The position numbers were made by a program, and so were the translations under genes. A stretch of 41,771 nt of DNA from DASPFV01 sp035620975 (GTDB lineage Bacteria > Acidobacteriota > Vicinamibacteria > Vicinamibacterales > 2-12-FULL-66-21), in the NCBI GenBank assembly GCA_035620975.1, contig DASPFV010000178.1, forward strand, positions 1-41,771, in the 5' to 3' direction. Under the pieces are notes generated by a model. It did no database searches and was not told where the DNA came from. It was given only the letters and a program-made list of their open reading frames with translations. Below, one piece after another: positions 32,900 to 40,719 of this stretch (positions are counted from its first letter, which is position 1; each line of letters opens with the position of its first letter).

Positions 32900-33079
32900 G
32901 TGACCGAGAGAGCAAACGTCAACGCGTTCGAGTTCGTCGTCCTCGCCGGCGCCCGAGCCAAGCAGCTCCTGCGCGGCTGCACCCCGCGGACGGCCGGCAG
33001 CGAGAAGCTGGTCCGGCTGGCGCAGAAGGAAGTCCGGGAAGGCAAGGTGGAGAAGCTGGCATTGCCGAATGCCGAATGA
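32900..33079 (+). CDS. rpoZ: RNA polymerase omega subunit
   Basis: 59 residues from a GTG at 32900, with GGAAAGGA upstream. FEFVVLAGARAKQLLRG, then the conserved Lys-rich A-EV-GK pattern (AQKEVREGKVEK), match omega, which clamps the beta-prime C-terminus. Its position between gmk and coaBC is the canonical one. The last codons and the stop (33077-33079) already lie within a heptamer array, so the ALPNAE tail is repeat-encoded and this is a short omega. Confidence 0.9.
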   Translation: MTERANVNAFEFVVLAGARAKQLLRGCTPRTAGSEKLVRLAQKEVREGKVEKLALPNAE

Positions 33080-33167
33080 CGATTGCCGATTGAATCGGGA
33101 GATTGCCGATTGGGCGATTGGTGATTGCCGATTGTCGATTGCTGATTGGGGGATCGTGTGATTGACG
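33067..33167. repeat. GATTGNN heptamer array between rpoZ and coaBC
   Basis: About 13 units in a mostly 7-base phase: GAATGCC, GAATGAC, GATTGCC, then GATTG followed by two or three variable bases, repeating to 33167. GATTGCC itself recurs at 33081, 33101 and 33123. It fills the 107-base rpoZ-coaBC gap and is markedly richer in A and T than its surroundings. The rpoZ stop codon lies inside the second unit. No promoter consensus is clear within it. Confidence 0.85.
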
Positions 33168-33186
33168 CGGGTGACGGGGTGGGGCC

Positions 33187-34389
33187 GTGGCGCTCGTAGC
33201 CCTGGGCGTCACCGGCGGGATCGGGGCCTACAAGGCCGTGGAGGTCGCGCGCGAGCTGCAGAAGCACGGGCACGAGGTCGCGGCCATCATGACCCGATCG
33301 GCCACGCACTTCGTGGGCGAGGTGACGTTCGAAGCGATCACGCGGCGGCGCGTCATCACCGACCAGTACGCCCGCGGCGCGAACGCCGACATCGAGCACA
33401 TCTCGCTGGCCACCGACATCGGCCTGCTGCTGGTCGCGCCGGCCACCGCCAACCTCATCGGCAAGTTCGCCAACGGCATCGCCGACGACTTCCTGACGTC
33501 GCTCTATCTCGCCACGCGCGCGCCGGTGCTCCTGGCGCCGGCCATGAACACGAACATGCTCGAGCACGAGGCCGTCCGCCGCAACCTCGAGATCCTGGCG
33601 GCGCGCGGCGTCCGGTTCGTCGACCCGGGGGCGGGCTATCTCGCCTGCGGGTGGATCGGCAAAGGCCGCCTGGCCGAGCCCGAGACGATCGCCCAGGCGG
33701 CGATTCGTTCGCTGCAGCCCGCCGGCACCCTTCCAGGCCGCCTGATTCTGGTGACCGCCGGACCGACCTACGAAGACATCGACCAGGTCCGGTACATCGG
33801 CAACCGTTCGAGCGGGAGGATGGGCTATGCCGTCGCCGGCGAAGCCGCCCGCCGCGGGGCGCGGGTCGTGCTCGTCACGGGTCCCTCCGCCCTGACGCCG
33901 CCGGCCGGGGTGGAAGTGGTACGGGTCCGCAGCGCGGCCGACATGAACACCGCGGTCGAACGGCTGGCCGACGAGGCGGACGCCATCGTCATGGCGGCGG
34001 CCGTCGCCGACTACACTCCGGACGGCGCAGTCGCCGGCAAGATCGAGAAGACCGAGGGTCCGCTCGAGCTGCGGCTCGTCCGCACGCCTGACATTCTCGC
34101 CAACCTGGGCCGGCGGCGGAACGGACGCTCCCGACCGCTCCTCGTGGGTTTTGCCGCCGAGAGCGGCGATCCCGTCGCGCGCGGCCGGGAGAAGCTGCGC
34201 CGGAAGGCCGTCGACCTCATCGTGGCGAACGACATCTCCCGGGCCGATTCGGGGTTCGACTCCGATCAGAACGCCGCCACGCTCATCGCCGAGAACGGCG
34301 ACGAAGTGTTCCCCCTGGGACCGAAAACGGCGCTCGCCTCCACGATTCTCGATCGCATCGAGCGGATGCTCGCGCCGACTGGCGCCTGA
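33187..34389 (+). CDS. coaBC: Bifunctional phosphopantothenoylcysteine decarboxylase/phosphopantothenate-cysteine ligase
   Basis: Two coenzyme A biosynthesis steps in one 400-residue protein. The N-terminal CoaC flavoprotein domain has GVTGGIGAYKAVE, the active-site His in IEHISLAT, PAMNTNM and the Cys in GYLACGWIGKGRL. The C-terminal CoaB domain from about residue 185 has VTAGPTYEDIDQVRYIGNRSSGRMG and a nucleotide-binding KIEKTEG. The GTG at 33187 gives the usual N-terminus. It lies directly downstream of the heptamer array. Confidence 0.95.
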   Translation: MALVALGVTGGIGAYKAVEVARELQKHGHEVAAIMTRSATHFVGEVTFEAITRRRVITDQYARGANADIEHISLATDIGLLLVAPATANLIGKFANGIADDFLTSLYLATRAPVLLAPAMNTNMLEHEAVRRNLEILAARGVRFVDPGAGYLACGWIGKGRLAEPETIAQAAIRSLQPAGTLPGRLILVTAGPTYEDIDQVRYIGNRSSGRMGYAVAGEAARRGARVVLVTGPSALTPPAGVEVVRVRSAADMNTAVERLADEADAIVMAAAVADYTPDGAVAGKIEKTEGPLELRLVRTPDILANLGRRRNGRSRPLLVGFAAESGDPVARGREKLRRKAVDLIVANDISRADSGFDSDQNAATLIAENGDEVFPLGPKTALASTILDRIERMLAPTGA

Positions 34390-34394
34390 TTCCC

Positions 34395-35138
34395 GTGGAC
34401 CGGCGCGACCTGGCAGAGCACCTCCGTTTCTATCAGGAGCTCGGCGTGCCCGGCATCAGCCGCGATCCGCGCTGGCGCACGCGTGGCGCAGAAACCGGGA
34501 GGCGCCCGGCTCTCGAGCCCCCGACGGCAGAGCCCGCCCGCGACGTCGGTGTGCCGGTCAGCGTCGCGAGATCGGGCGCCGAGGCTCTGACGGCCATCCG
34601 GGCGGAGATCGGCGACTGCACCCGCTGCAAGCTCCATCGCCTCGGGCGCCGCCAGGTCGTCTTCGGCGTCGGCAACCCCGGGGCCGACCTGATGTTCGTC
34701 GGCGAGGCGCCGGGCGGTGACGAGGACGTGCAGGGCATCCCGTTCGTCGGTCGCGCCGGCCAGCTGCTCACCAGGATCATCGAAGCCATCGGCCTCCAGC
34801 GCGACGAGGTATACATCGCGAACGTCATCAAGTGCCGCCCCCCCGAGAACCGGAACCCGGAGCCGGACGAGGTCGAGACCTGCGAGCCCTTCCTGTTCAG
34901 CCAGATCGATGCCATCCGTCCGAAGGTGATCGTGGCGCTCGGCACGTTCGCCGCCCGCGCGCTGCTGAAGACGCAGGACCCGATCTCGCGGCTTCGCGGG
35001 CGCGTGTACGACTATCGCGGGGCGAAGCTGATCCCGACGTTCCACCCTGCGTTCCTCTTGCGCAGCCCCGATCGCAAGCGTGACGTGTGGGAGGATATGA
35101 AGAAAGTCCGGGCGCTGCTCAGCGACATGCCGACGTAG
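34395..35138 (+). CDS. Uracil-DNA glycosylase, family 4 (Fe-S type)
   Basis: Excises uracil from DNA. The GTG at 34395 starts a 247-residue protein. The catalytic domain after about residue 65 has GEAPGGDEDVQGIPFVGRAG (motif 1), IKCRPPENRNP and the HPAFLLR motif 2. Four cysteines (C75, C78, C147, C163) fit the [4Fe-4S] cluster of family 4 enzymes. The first 65 residues are a variable, Pro/Arg-rich tail. It lies five bases after coaBC and before priA, where many bacteria have neither gene order nor this insertion. Confidence 0.93.
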   Translation: MDRRDLAEHLRFYQELGVPGISRDPRWRTRGAETGRRPALEPPTAEPARDVGVPVSVARSGAEALTAIRAEIGDCTRCKLHRLGRRQVVFGVGNPGADLMFVGEAPGGDEDVQGIPFVGRAGQLLTRIIEAIGLQRDEVYIANVIKCRPPENRNPEPDEVETCEPFLFSQIDAIRPKVIVALGTFAARALLKTQDPISRLRGRVYDYRGAKLIPTFHPAFLLRSPDRKRDVWEDMKKVRALLSDMPT

Positions 35139-35209
35139 CCGCGCGCTCGCAGCTTCGCCGCTCGCGGCTCGACAGCCGAAGCGGGAAGTTGAGCGCCGAC
35201 AGGATCTCC

Positions 35210-37726
35210 GTGCCGACTTCCCCCACACCGCCCAGACACGTCCGCGTGGCGGTTCCCGTTCCCGCGCTCGAGAGCCTCACGTACCGCGTGCCCCCGGAGC
35301 AGCCGTATCCGGTGGTCGGCGCCCGCGTGCTCGTGCCGCTGGGGTCGCGCGTGCTCACCGGGATCGTGGTGGAGCTTCCGGATGGTCCGCCTGAAGGCGG
35401 AACCGGCCACGAAGGCGAAAGCCGCGATGACGCTCCGGCTCGTCCGGCTCCCGCCGTCGCGGGGAATGAAATCAAGCCCGTCATCGATCTGCTCGACAGC
35501 GAGCCGTTCCTGCCCTCCGAGATCGTGCAGCTCGCCGCGTGGACGGCGGAGTATTACGCGTGCGGCATCGGAGAAGCGATGGCCGCCGCCATGCCGCCGC
35601 GCGCCTGGGTGGAGTCCGAGCGGTACGTCAGGCTCACCGACATCGGTCGCCTCCGCCAGGCCGACCAGCGCGGAGCGCGCCGCGACCTCCTCGAGCGCCT
35701 GACGGACGGCCGCCCGCGGCGCGTGGGACAGATTGCCTCCCAGGGTGCAGGGCACGCGACGCTGCTCGCGCTCGCCCGCGAGGGGCTCGTGGAAATAACG
35801 ATGCCCCTCACGGGCAGCGCCGCCGCGTTCCGCACCGTCCGGGTCGCGACGCTCACCGCGCAGGGACATGAGATCGCCGCCCTCGACTCGAGCAACTGTG
35901 CTGGGGCGCGCCTCGGCGGACGCCAGCGCGAGGCACTCGCGCTGCTGGCCGGCGCGCCGGACGGACTCGACACGCCGGTGCTGGCGCAGCACGGCATCCC
36001 GTCCGCCACGCTCGCCCGGCTGGCCGGCCTGGGACTCGTCTCGTTCGCCCGCCGACGGCTCGAGCGCGATCCGTTCCAGACCGGCGCGAGCACCGCGAGC
36101 GACAACAAGCCGGCGATGACGCTGACGCTCGAACAGCAGGCCGCACTCGAACGGCTGCGGTCAATCGCCGGCGCCGGCGCGTACGGGGCGGCGCTGCTGC
36201 ACGGCGTGACGGGCAGCGGCAAGACGGAGCTCTACCTGCGCCTGGCCTCCGAGATCCGGGCCAGGGGGCGGAGCGTCCTGCTGCTCGTCCCCGAGATCGC
36301 GCTCACACCCGCCGTGGCCGGACAGTTCCGGACGGCGTTCGGGGAGCGCGTGGCCATCCAGCACAGCGGCCTGGCGGACGGCGAACGCTACGATCAGTGG
36401 CACCGCATCCGGCGCGGCGACGTCGACGTGGTCGTCGGCACCCGCTCGGCGGTCTTCGCGCCGCTGCGGGGCGTCGGGCTCATCGTGGTCGACGAAGAGC
36501 ACGACGGGTCGTACAAGCAGGAGGAGAGCCCGCGCTACAACGGCCGCGACCTCGCCGTCGTCCGGGCCCGCCAGGCCGGCGCGCTCGTCGTGCTCGGGTC
36601 GGCTACGCCATCGCTCGAGAGCTACCAGAACGCGGTGAGCGGGCGCTACACGCTCGTCGCTCTGGAACGGCGGATCCTCGATCGTCCTCTCGCCGAGGTG
36701 CGCGTCGTGGACATGCGGGAGGAGTACGCGGCGGGCGGCCCCGACGTGATCCTCAGCCGGCCGCTGCGCGAGGCCCTGCTCACCCGGCTCGAGCGCGCGG
36801 AGCAGGCCATCGTCCTGCTGAACCGCCGCGGCTTCGCGACGGCAATCTTCTGCCGGCAGTGCGGCGCGACGCTCGAGTGCCCGAACTGCAGCATCTCGCT
36901 GACGGTGCACCGGGCCGCGCGGCGCGCCCGGTGCCACTACTGCAACTACTCCCTCGCCGTCCCGAAAGCGTGCGCCGCCTGCGGCGGCGCGTTCCTGGAG
37001 CAGACCGGCTTCGGTACCGAGCGCGTCGAGGCGGAGGTGATCGAGGCCTGCCCCGGGGCCCGCGTGACCCGCCTGGATCGGGACACCATCCGCAGGCGCG
37101 GGGCGATGGCCCGCGCGCTCGCGGCGTTTGCGCGGCGCGAGATCGACGTGCTGGTGGGCACGCAGATGATCGCGAAGGGGCACGATTTCCCCTTCGTCAC
37201 GCTCGTTGGCGTGGTTTCGGCGGACATCGGACTCGGGCTCGCCGATTTCCGGGCTTCGGAGCGCACGTTCCAGCTTCTCACCCAGGTGGCCGGGCGCGCC
37301 GGCCGAGGCGACCTCCCCGGCGAAGCCCTGATCCAGACGATTCATCCGGGCCACTACAGCATCCTCCACGCCTGCCGTCAGGACTACCGCACGTTCTTCT
37401 CGGAGGAGCTCTCGTTCCGGCAGGCCATGCGGTATCCGCCGGCCATCTCGCTCGTCAACGTGATCGTGAAGGGGCGCTCGTCTCAGCAGGCCATGCAGGA
37501 CGCGGGCGGGCTGGTCGAGGCGCTTCGCCGGGGCGGCGCGCCTTACCGCGTTCTCGGCCCGGCCCCGGCGCCGCTGGCCCGGCTCAAGGGCGAGCACCGC
37601 GCGCAGTTCTTCATCAAGGGGACGAACCGGGGGGCCATGCGCCGGGCGCTGCTCGCCGTGCTCGACGCCAGGCCCGAGCTCAAAAGACGCACGATCGTGG
37701 ACGTCGATCCGATGAGCGTGCTCTGA
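35210..37726 (+). CDS. priA: Primosomal replication restart helicase
   Basis: 838 residues if started at the GTG at 35210, which has AGGA five bases upstream. A TTG at 35189 is an alternative. The N-terminal 3'-DNA-binding domain is followed by Walker A GVTGSGKTEL near residue 332, the DEEH box near 428 and GSATPSLES. The zinc module (about 546-593) has four CxxC pairs (CRQC, CPNC, CHYC, CAAC). GTQMIAKGHDFPFVTLVG and GRAGRGDLPGEALIQT are helicase motifs V and VI. It is the end of the long rightward run and converges with the M50 gene. Confidence 0.94.
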   Translation: MPTSPTPPRHVRVAVPVPALESLTYRVPPEQPYPVVGARVLVPLGSRVLTGIVVELPDGPPEGGTGHEGESRDDAPARPAPAVAGNEIKPVIDLLDSEPFLPSEIVQLAAWTAEYYACGIGEAMAAAMPPRAWVESERYVRLTDIGRLRQADQRGARRDLLERLTDGRPRRVGQIASQGAGHATLLALAREGLVEITMPLTGSAAAFRTVRVATLTAQGHEIAALDSSNCAGARLGGRQREALALLAGAPDGLDTPVLAQHGIPSATLARLAGLGLVSFARRRLERDPFQTGASTASDNKPAMTLTLEQQAALERLRSIAGAGAYGAALLHGVTGSGKTELYLRLASEIRARGRSVLLLVPEIALTPAVAGQFRTAFGERVAIQHSGLADGERYDQWHRIRRGDVDVVVGTRSAVFAPLRGVGLIVVDEEHDGSYKQEESPRYNGRDLAVVRARQAGALVVLGSATPSLESYQNAVSGRYTLVALERRILDRPLAEVRVVDMREEYAAGGPDVILSRPLREALLTRLERAEQAIVLLNRRGFATAIFCRQCGATLECPNCSISLTVHRAARRARCHYCNYSLAVPKACAACGGAFLEQTGFGTERVEAEVIEACPGARVTRLDRDTIRRRGAMARALAAFARREIDVLVGTQMIAKGHDFPFVTLVGVVSADIGLGLADFRASERTFQLLTQVAGRAGRGDLPGEALIQTIHPGHYSILHACRQDYRTFFSEELSFRQAMRYPPAISLVNVIVKGRSSQQAMQDAGGLVEALRRGGAPYRVLGPAPAPLARLKGEHRAQFFIKGTNRGAMRRALLAVLDARPELKRRTIVDVDPMSVL

Positions 37727-37772
37727 CGGCGCGGTCAGAACATCCCGGGCACCGATGCGGCCCCGGCCAGGC

Positions 37773-37788
37773 GGCGATCACCCTCGCC
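37773..37788. terminator. Possible bidirectional hairpin between priA and the M50 peptidase gene
   Basis: GGCGA (37773-37777), a six-base loop, then TCGCC (37784-37788) form a stem in the 109-base convergent gap, flanked by more GGC/GCC-rich pairing. There is no T-tract, so it is only a weak terminator candidate. Confidence 0.25.
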
Positions 37789-37800
37789 AGGCCGCCCTGC

Positions 37801-37814
37801 GGAAGCCGGAAGCC
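37801..37814. repeat. Two tandem GGAAGCC heptamers
   Basis: A perfect tandem pair in the gap between priA and the M50 gene. It resembles the GAAGCCG units at 9819-9825, shifted by one base. Confidence 0.45.
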
Positions 37815-37835
37815 GCGAGATCTCCTTCTGGTCCT

Positions 37836-38846
37836 TCAACGATTGCGAATGAGGTCGTACGGCTCGATCGGCACCGGCGTGAAGCAGACGATCAGCATGA
37901 CGAGGGCGAAGACGGCTATCAACACGCGGCCACGGCCGAGCGGCTCGTACTCGTCGAGCACGCGCGGGTGGCGGGGCCCGAACAGCGCCAGCATCACCAC
38001 GAGCATCAGGGTCATGAACATCCAGCTCGTCGAGACGAACGTCATCCCGATCGCCGACAGCACGGTCAGCAGCGAGAGGGGCGTCGCCCACCGGCCGAGC
38101 GTCGCGTACGTGATGTGGCCGCCGTCGAGCTGCCCGAAGGGCAGCAGGTTCAGCGCCGTCGCCAGCATCCCGAACCAGGCGGCGAACACCATGGGATGCA
38201 TGTTGATCGTGTGGCCCTGCGGGACGGCACCGAAGGTGATCGCGGCCGCCCATTGGAAGAGGAGCGGCTCGCCCAGGGATATCAGGTTGTCGCTCGCGTC
38301 CGGCGCCAGGGTGATGCGCGAGAGGAGCATGCCGGCGAACAACGCCGGAAGGAGGACCGCGAACCCGGCAATCGGTCCCGCCACGCCGATGTCGAACAGG
38401 ACCGTCCGCGTGGGGAACGGCTCCCGGATGCGGATCACGGCGCCCACGGTTCCGGTCAGCGGCAGCGGCGCCGGGATGAAGTACGGGAGGGTCGCGTCGA
38501 CGCTGTAGCGCCGGCAGAGCAGGTAGTGCCCCATCTCGTGCGCCCCGAGGATCAGCAGGAGCGTGCCGCTGTACCAGAAGCCATTCCAGAGCCAGGACCA
38601 CTCCGGCGAGATCGGGTTGCGTTCGAAGTCCGAGATGAAGGCGGCATAATGGCAGGCACCGGCCAGGGTCGTGGACCCCAGCGTCAGGAGCAGCAGTACG
38701 ACGTGGCGCAACCAGCGGTGCTGGAACTTGCGGGGCGTCGGCCTCGGGACGAACCCCTGGAACGGAAACGCGTCGGATCCGGCCGAGGCGCCCCGCGGCG
38801 GGAGGACCAACCCCTCGGACCCGAATGGAGGTCTTTCGTTGGACAA
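37836..38846 (-). CDS. Site-2 protease-like membrane metallopeptidase (M50 family)
   Basis: A multi-pass membrane protein of 336 aa. The zinc-binding H103-E-M-G-H107 lies within a hydrophobic helix, and the third ligand is in LLPFGQLDGGH (D241), as in intramembrane M50 proteases. The layout without PDZ resembles the plant/cyanobacterial EGY-like branch. The substrate is unknown; anti-sigma or lipoprotein remnants are typical for the family. The start is a TTG at 38846 with only a weak ribosome binding site, so the exact N-terminus is uncertain. It lies 22 bases after the HU gene. Confidence 0.87.
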   Translation of the reverse strand: MSNERPPFGSEGLVLPPRGASAGSDAFPFQGFVPRPTPRKFQHRWLRHVVLLLLTLGSTTLAGACHYAAFISDFERNPISPEWSWLWNGFWYSGTLLLILGAHEMGHYLLCRRYSVDATLPYFIPAPLPLTGTVGAVIRIREPFPTRTVLFDIGVAGPIAGFAVLLPALFAGMLLSRITLAPDASDNLISLGEPLLFQWAAAITFGAVPQGHTINMHPMVFAAWFGMLATALNLLPFGQLDGGHITYATLGRWATPLSLLTVLSAIGMTFVSTSWMFMTLMLVVMLALFGPRHPRVLDEYEPLGRGRVLIAVFALVMLIVCFTPVPIEPYDLIRNR

Positions 38847-38868
38847 AACGCGGACGACCGCCGAACGC

Positions 38869-39141
38869 TCAGCCCCCGATGTTCTGGAGGTCCTTGCCCG
38901 GCTTGAAACGGATGGTCCGGCCCGGCGGTATCCGTACTTCCTTGCCCGTGCGCGGGTTGCGGCCGATGCCCCGCTTGCGGGGCTTTACCTGGAAGACGCC
39001 GAAGCCGCGGAGTTCGATTCGCTCGCCGCGCTGCATCGAGAGCCGCATCGCATCGAAGACCGCGTCCACCGCCACCTCGGCTTTGACCTTGGTGATATCG
39101 GCCACACGGGACACCTCGTTGACGATGTCCACCTTGATCAT
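38869..39141 (-). CDS. HU/IHF-family DNA-bending protein
   Basis: A 90-residue histone-like protein. IKVDIVNEVSRVADITK starts the dimerisation helices. The beta-arm reads GFGVFQVKPRKRGIGRNPRTG with the DNA-intercalating Pro in RNP (61-63), and PGRTIRFKPGK ends the fold. The long basic arm and the RNPRTG motif are shared by HU and IHF, so I do not choose between them. The ATG at 39141 has GAGGAG nine bases upstream and a near-perfect promoter. The frame open further upstream crosses that promoter and is rejected. Confidence 0.94.
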   Translation of the reverse strand: MIKVDIVNEVSRVADITKVKAEVAVDAVFDAMRLSMQRGERIELRGFGVFQVKPRKRGIGRNPRTGKEVRIPPGRTIRFKPGKDLQNIGG

Positions 39142-39169
39142 GCTTAGGCGCTCCTCGAGATTGGTAAAT

Positions 39170-39198
39170 ATCATAAATATAATCACTTACGCTGTCAA
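39170..39198 (-). promoter_or_regulatory. Strong sigma-70 promoter for the HU gene
   Basis: Minus strand: perfect -35 TTGACA (39198-39193), a 17-base spacer, and -10 TATGAT (39175-39170). The surrounding 40 bases are strikingly AT-rich for this genome. This is the best promoter match in the window and fits an abundant nucleoid protein. Confidence 0.8.
39178..39183 (+). promoter_or_regulatory. Consensus -10 box for der, lying inside the HU promoter
   Basis: TATAAT on the plus strand at 39178-39183, 39 bases before the der ATG. It lies in the spacer of the HU promoter. No good plus-strand -35 is seen 16-18 bases upstream (TCGAGA at 39155), so this may need activation or be a coincidence of the AT-rich patch. 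Confidence 0.4.
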
Positions 39199-39222
39199 GA
39201 TCAGGGCTAAGTAAACATTCGC

Positions 39223-40566
39223 ATGTCAGCCAGACGGTCTCCGGCGGGCCCGCAGGTCGTGCTCGTTGGCCGCCCCAACGTCGGGAAGTCCACCCTTTTC
39301 AATCGCGTGACCGGCACACGACGGGCGATCGTGACCCCGATTGCCGGCACGACGCGCGACGTCATCGCCCTTCCGGCCGAATGGCGCGGGACGGGCTTTG
39401 CGCTGGTCGACACCGGCGGCATGTTCGGCGCCAGTGAGGATCCCCTTCATGAGCTGGTGGTGAAGCAGGGTGAGCGCGCCCTGGGCACGGCCGACGTGGT
39501 GGTCTTCGTGGTCGACGGCCGCCAGGGGCTCGTCCCGGCCGACGAGGAGATTGCGGCGCGGCTGAGGAGCGTCCAGGCGCCGGTGCTCATGGCCGTCAAC
39601 AAGATGGACGACAAGCGTGCCAGGGGGCGGACGCTCGAGTTCTACCGCCTCGGTATCGAGCCGATCGTCGAAATCGCCGCCGAGCACGGCGAAGGCATCG
39701 GCGACCTTCTCGACGAAGTCGTCGCGCGGCTGCCCGCGCGGCGCGAAGGGCCGCGGCCGACGGAGCCCGCGGAAACGGCGGTCGCGATCGTCGGACGGCC
39801 GAACGTGGGGAAATCCTCGCTGCTCAACCGGTTGCTGCGCGAGGAGCGATCGATCGTCAGCGAGTTGCCGGGGACCACGCGCGACACCGTCGACGCAGTG
39901 TTGAGATGGCAGCACCGGGCGTTCCGGATCGTCGATACCGCCGGCATCCGTCGTCCCGGGCGCGTCGCCCGCTCCGGTCAGCTCGAGGCCGTCAGCGTCG
40001 TTGTCGCGCGGCGGGCGATCGAGAAGGCGGACGTGGCCGTGCTGGTCATCGACTCCACGGAGGGGGCGACCGACCAGGACGCGGCCATTGCGGGCGAGGC
40101 CGACAGGGCGGGCTGCGGCATCATCATCGCGGCCAACAAGTGGGACCTGATGAAGGGGAGGGGCGCGGACTTCTCGAAGAAGTTCGACGAGGATCTCCGC
40201 AGGCAGCTGAAGTTCCTGGACTACGCGCCCATCCTCCACATTTCCGCGGCCACCGGCGAGCGCGCGGGGAAAGTGCTGGAGGCGATTGACGCCGTCGCCG
40301 AGTCGCGAATGCGGCGGATACCCACCGCCGAGCTCAACCGCTTCGTCCAGGCCGTGACCGCCGTGCACCCGCCCGCCAGCCCGGGCCGCAAACACGTCCG
40401 CATTCTGTACGCCGCCCAGACCGGTGTGGCGCCGCCGACGTTCGTGTTCTTCACGAACGTGGCGACGTCCTTCCACTTCTCGTACGAACGCTTCCTGACG
40501 AACCGGGTGCGCGAGTCGTTCGGCCTGACCGGCACGCCAATCAAGATCCAGGTGCGGAAGTCGTGA
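39223..40566 (+). CDS. der: Ribosome-assembly GTPase Der (EngA)
   Basis: An essential 50S assembly factor with two tandem GTPase domains. The first has VGRPNVGKSTLFN near residue 15 with DTGG and NKMD. The second has VGRPNVGKSSLLN near residue 189 with DTAG and NKWD. The C-terminal KH-like domain ends in FFTNVATSFHFSYERFL. The 447-residue length is normal. It is transcribed divergently from the HU gene. Confidence 0.96.
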   Translation: MSARRSPAGPQVVLVGRPNVGKSTLFNRVTGTRRAIVTPIAGTTRDVIALPAEWRGTGFALVDTGGMFGASEDPLHELVVKQGERALGTADVVVFVVDGRQGLVPADEEIAARLRSVQAPVLMAVNKMDDKRARGRTLEFYRLGIEPIVEIAAEHGEGIGDLLDEVVARLPARREGPRPTEPAETAVAIVGRPNVGKSSLLNRLLREERSIVSELPGTTRDTVDAVLRWQHRAFRIVDTAGIRRPGRVARSGQLEAVSVVVARRAIEKADVAVLVIDSTEGATDQDAAIAGEADRAGCGIIIAANKWDLMKGRGADFSKKFDEDLRRQLKFLDYAPILHISAATGERAGKVLEAIDAVAESRMRRIPTAELNRFVQAVTAVHPPASPGRKHVRILYAAQTGVAPPTFVFFTNVATSFHFSYERFLTNRVRESFGLTGTPIKIQVRKS

Positions 40567-40622
40567 AGCGGGTTTCCGCCCGATGCGGAGGTGCGCAGCC
40601 GCGGAGGGGACGGACGAACTGG

Positions 40623-40630
40623 TATACAAT
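40623..40630 (+). promoter_or_regulatory. Probable -10 region for the MerR gene
   Basis: TATACAAT (extended match TACAAT at 40625-40630) lies about 90 bases before the regulator ATG at 40720. A consensus -35 at the usual distance is not apparent. MerR-regulated promoters often have over-long spacers, so autoregulation is possible. Confidence 0.45.
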
Positions 40631-40647
40631 CTTGGGTATTCTGGCGC

Positions 40648-40695
40648 CCGGCTTCGGCCGGCCCTGACGTGTTGCCGTCCGGCACGGCCGGACGG
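40648..40695 (+). promoter_or_regulatory. Two successive leader hairpins before the MerR gene
   Basis: The first is CCGGC-TTCG-GCCGG (40648-40661), a stem closed by a stable UUCG tetraloop. The second is CCGTCCGGC-ACG-GCCGGACGG (40675-40695), a perfect 9-bp stem. No U-tract follows. They could act as a terminator for der or as a structured leader of the regulator mRNA. Confidence 0.45.
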
Positions 40696-40719
40696 AAATC
40701 TGGTCGATCCCGGCTCTCG

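Noticed and set aside
33067..33167. Possible CRISPR array
   Set aside because: The units are 7 bases long and degenerate, with no 20-40 base repeats or unique spacers and no cas genes nearby.
35139..35209. Functional hairpin before priA
   Set aside because: CGGCT-CGAC-AGCCG is a short stem in very GC-rich DNA, with no T-tract or supporting signal.
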